Below are positions 40,734 through 41,969 of a stretch of 41,969 nt of DNA, one piece after another. Position 1 is the first letter of the stretch; every line of letters begins with the position of its first letter. The translations under genes and the position numbers were made by a program. Origin of the DNA: Micromonospora sp. H61 (GTDB taxonomy: Bacteria > Actinomycetota > Actinomycetes > Mycobacteriales > Micromonosporaceae); contig NZ_JAGPXY010000060.1 in NCBI RefSeq assembly GCF_018070325.1, forward strand, positions 1-41,969, given 5' to 3'. Under the pieces are notes generated by a model. It was not told the origin of the DNA and ran no database searches. It saw nothing but the letters and a program-made list of their open reading frames with translations.

Positions 40734-41261
40734 ATGCGCCGAGGACTGAGGTTCGTGCCGTTGGCCCTGTTGCTGGCGGTGGTGCTGGAGCTGGCGGTGT
40801 TCGTCGGCGTGGGACGGGCGCTGGGGTTCGGCGCGGCGGTGTTGCTGGTGTTCGCCGCGTCCCTGCTGGGGTTGGTGCTGCTGCGCCGCGAGGGGATGCG
40901 CGCCTGGCGTGGTTTCCGCGCCGCCGCGGCCGCCGGGCAGCCCCCGGGCGGGCAGGTGACCGACGGGCTCGTCGGGTTGGCCGGCGCGCTGTTGCTGGCG
41001 GTGCCCGGCCTGGTCAGCGGGCTGGTCGGGTTGCTGCTGCTGGTGCCGCCGGTGCGTCGACTGGCCCGCGCCGGGGTGCGCCGCGCCACCGAGCGGCGGG
41101 TGTCGTCGATGGTCGCCGGTGACCTGTTCGGGCCCCGCACGGTGCGGGTGCGCCAAGGTGCGCCGCAACACACCCCGCAACCGACTCCACAGCCGGAACA
41201 GCCGGTGGTCGACGGCGGTCGGGCCATCGAGGGCGAGATCGTCGAGCCCGGCCGGCACTGA
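40734..41261 (+). CDS. fxsA: FxsA-family membrane protein
   Basis: 175 residues from ATG 40734 (GAGGTGAG just before). Hydrophobic segments FVPLALLLAVVLELAVFVGVG, FGAAVLLVFAASLLGLVLLRREG, and, after a loop with QPPGGQVTDGLVGLAGALLLAVPG, LVSGLVGLLLLVPPVRR match FxsA, named for suppression of F-plasmid exclusion of phage T7 in E. coli. A polar tail of about 55 residues (HTPQPTPQPEQP) is cytosolic and disordered. Its physiological role in actinomycetes is unknown. It is last in the lnt-ppm-fxsA run and stops before a very strong hairpin. Confidence 0.88.
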   Translation: MRRGLRFVPLALLLAVVLELAVFVGVGRALGFGAAVLLVFAASLLGLVLLRREGMRAWRGFRAAAAAGQPPGGQVTDGLVGLAGALLLAVPGLVSGLVGLLLLVPPVRRLARAGVRRATERRVSSMVAGDLFGPRTVRVRQGAPQHTPQPTPQPEQPVVDGGRAIEGEIVEPGRH

Positions 41262-41293
41262 AGACCGGGCCACCTACCGCGCTGAGGACAGAC

Positions 41294-41333
41294 ATGACGG
41301 CGCCCCCGGGGAAAACCCCGGGGGCGCCGTCAT
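41294..41333. terminator. Perfect 18-bp bidirectional terminator
   Basis: ATGACGGCGCCCCCGGGG (41294-41311), loop AAAA, CCCCGGGGGCGCCGTCAT (41316-41333). It lies between the converging fxsA and rbpA genes. Confidence 0.85.
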
Positions 41334-41348
41334 CGTGCGTCGTGCGGC

Positions 41349-41690
41349 TCAGGCGCGGCCGCGGCGGGTCCGAACCTCCTGCAGGCGCTCCTCCAGGATG
41401 TCCTCCAGCTCGGCGATGGAACGCCGCTCCAGAAGCATGTCCCAGTGGGTACGCGGCGGCTTGGCCTTCTTCTGCTCCGGCTCGTTGCCGTCGACGAGTC
41501 GGGCGACGCTGCCGTCGAACTTGCATTCCCAGGTCGTCGGGACCTCGGCGTCGACGGCGAACGGCACCTCGAACTGGTGGCCCTTGGCGCAGAGGTACTC
41601 GCGGGTCTGACGCGGCGCGAGCTCCGTGTTGCGGTCGGATTCATAGCTCACCGCGCCAAGGCGGCTTCCGCGCAGCATACGCTCGCCCAT
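41349..41690 (-). CDS. rbpA: RNA polymerase-binding protein RbpA
   Basis: 113 residues from ATG 41690 (GAGGGGAAG upstream); a longer frame has no RBS. It begins MGERMLRGSRLGAVSYESDR, the N-terminal tail that reaches into the RNA polymerase active-site cleft. The core domain is REYLCAKGHQFEVPFAVDAE, then VPTTWECKFDG, with zinc-type ligands Cys34, His38 and Cys56; the fourth position (59) is Asp. The C-terminal sigma-interaction domain is KPPRTHWDMLLERRSIAELEDILEERLQ. RbpA stabilises the open complex of principal-type sigma factors and is involved in rifampicin tolerance. A sigma-R-type promoter upstream agrees with control by thiol stress known in Streptomyces. Confidence 0.96.
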   Translation of the reverse strand: MGERMLRGSRLGAVSYESDRNTELAPRQTREYLCAKGHQFEVPFAVDAEVPTTWECKFDGSVARLVDGNEPEQKKAKPPRTHWDMLLERRSIAELEDILEERLQEVRTRRGRA

Positions 41691-41731
41691 GATCGACTTC
41701 CCCTCGTTCGTGGTGCTGGTCTTCTGGGTGT

Positions 41732-41758
41732 AACGGTGCGTCCCCGTCGAGCCATTCC
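41732..41758 (-). promoter_or_regulatory. Sigma-R-type promoter of rbpA
   Basis: Reverse-strand GGAAT (41758-41754), 19-nt spacer, GTT (41734-41732). This fits the GGAAT-N18/19-GTT signature of SigR/SigH promoters and lies about 42 nt before the ATG. rbpA of Streptomyces is a known SigR target. Confidence 0.6.
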
Positions 41759-41921
41759 CGCCCGAGGGCGTGAGGCGTCCACGGGTGGGCCGGGACCAAG
41801 GGTAGCCGGCCGGGACGCTCACCCGGTGAGGTGATCCCCAGGCGGGTCGGGACAACGGGGTGTGTCCGCTGCCCCCGGGGAGGTTTTCCGCCCGAGCCTA
41901 CCGACGGTTGCGCCCCGAGCG

Positions 41922-41969
41922 TCAGGCGGCGTCCCCGGGAGTGGCGGCGCCGCGGCGGGCCAGCGGCAC
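41922..41969 (-). CDS. Possible C-terminal fragment of a gene running off the right edge
   Basis: A reverse-strand frame ends at the TGA 41924-41922 and is open to the window edge (16 codons, ending ARRGAATPGDAA). The composition suits a protein tail, but the fragment is too short to identify. The 230 nt between it and rbpA hold the rbpA promoter and nothing else I can support. Confidence 0.25.
   Translation of the reverse strand: MPLARRGAATPGDAA

Overview
The window comes from a high-GC actinomycete, most likely a member of the Micromonosporaceae (Micromonospora or Salinispora type). The grounds are the strong G/C third-position bias, an RbpA gene, an F420-type luciferase-fold oxidoreductase, separate lnt and polyprenol-mannose synthase genes in tandem, many GTG starts, and several apparently leaderless starts with a TAnnnT box 6-9 nt upstream. 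It reads as chromosome. I see no rRNA, tRNA, insertion sequence, phage or CRISPR array.

Layout. 1-7.3 kb: three large regulatory ATPases (a SARP/AfsR-type regulator cut by the left edge, a class III cyclase-ATPase with altered active-site residues, and a LuxR-type LAL regulator) plus a two-domain YCII protein. 7.3-12.8 kb: a DUF5995 protein, a small conserved-type protein, an APC permease with a soluble tail, and a secreted beta-helix protein. 12.9-15.7 kb: an F420-dependent oxidoreductase, an imine-reductase-like enzyme divergent from an HxlR regulator, and a small membrane protein. 15.9-20.1 kb: a YrdC-like/Asp-Glu-racemase-like gene pair, LtrA, a 5'-3' exonuclease and a small membrane protein. 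20.3-26.6 kb: an HxlR-peroxiredoxin fusion, a secreted GH18 chitinase with a ricin-type lectin domain, an Xaa-Pro peptidase/acyl-CoA dehydrogenase operon, an AsnC regulator, a histidine phosphatase and a CsbD protein. 26.6-29.7 kb: a frameshifted small membrane ORF, a NodB lipoprotein, and an ECF sigma factor with its partner membrane protein.

29.7-37.6 kb is the most distinctive block: a lysine-degradation island of the type known from anaerobic lysine fermenters. kamA (lysine 2,3-aminomutase) is divergent from an operon kdd - amidohydrolase - kamD - kamE - kal - MutL/KamB-like reactivase. Most junctions are 4-bp ATGA/GTGA overlaps. The pathway would run lysine to beta-lysine to 3,5-diaminohexanoate to 3-keto-5-aminohexanoate. 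The cleavage enzyme kce, which should link Kdd to Kal, is not in the window, while an unexpected amidohydrolase sits inside the operon.

37.6-42 kb is housekeeping: a roughly 480-nt non-coding stretch with a promoter and a strong terminator (possible small RNA or leader), then lnt, polyprenol-phosphate mannosyltransferase, FxsA, and rbpA (reverse strand) behind a good sigma-R type promoter. Strong perfect hairpins separate most convergent or terminal gene pairs.
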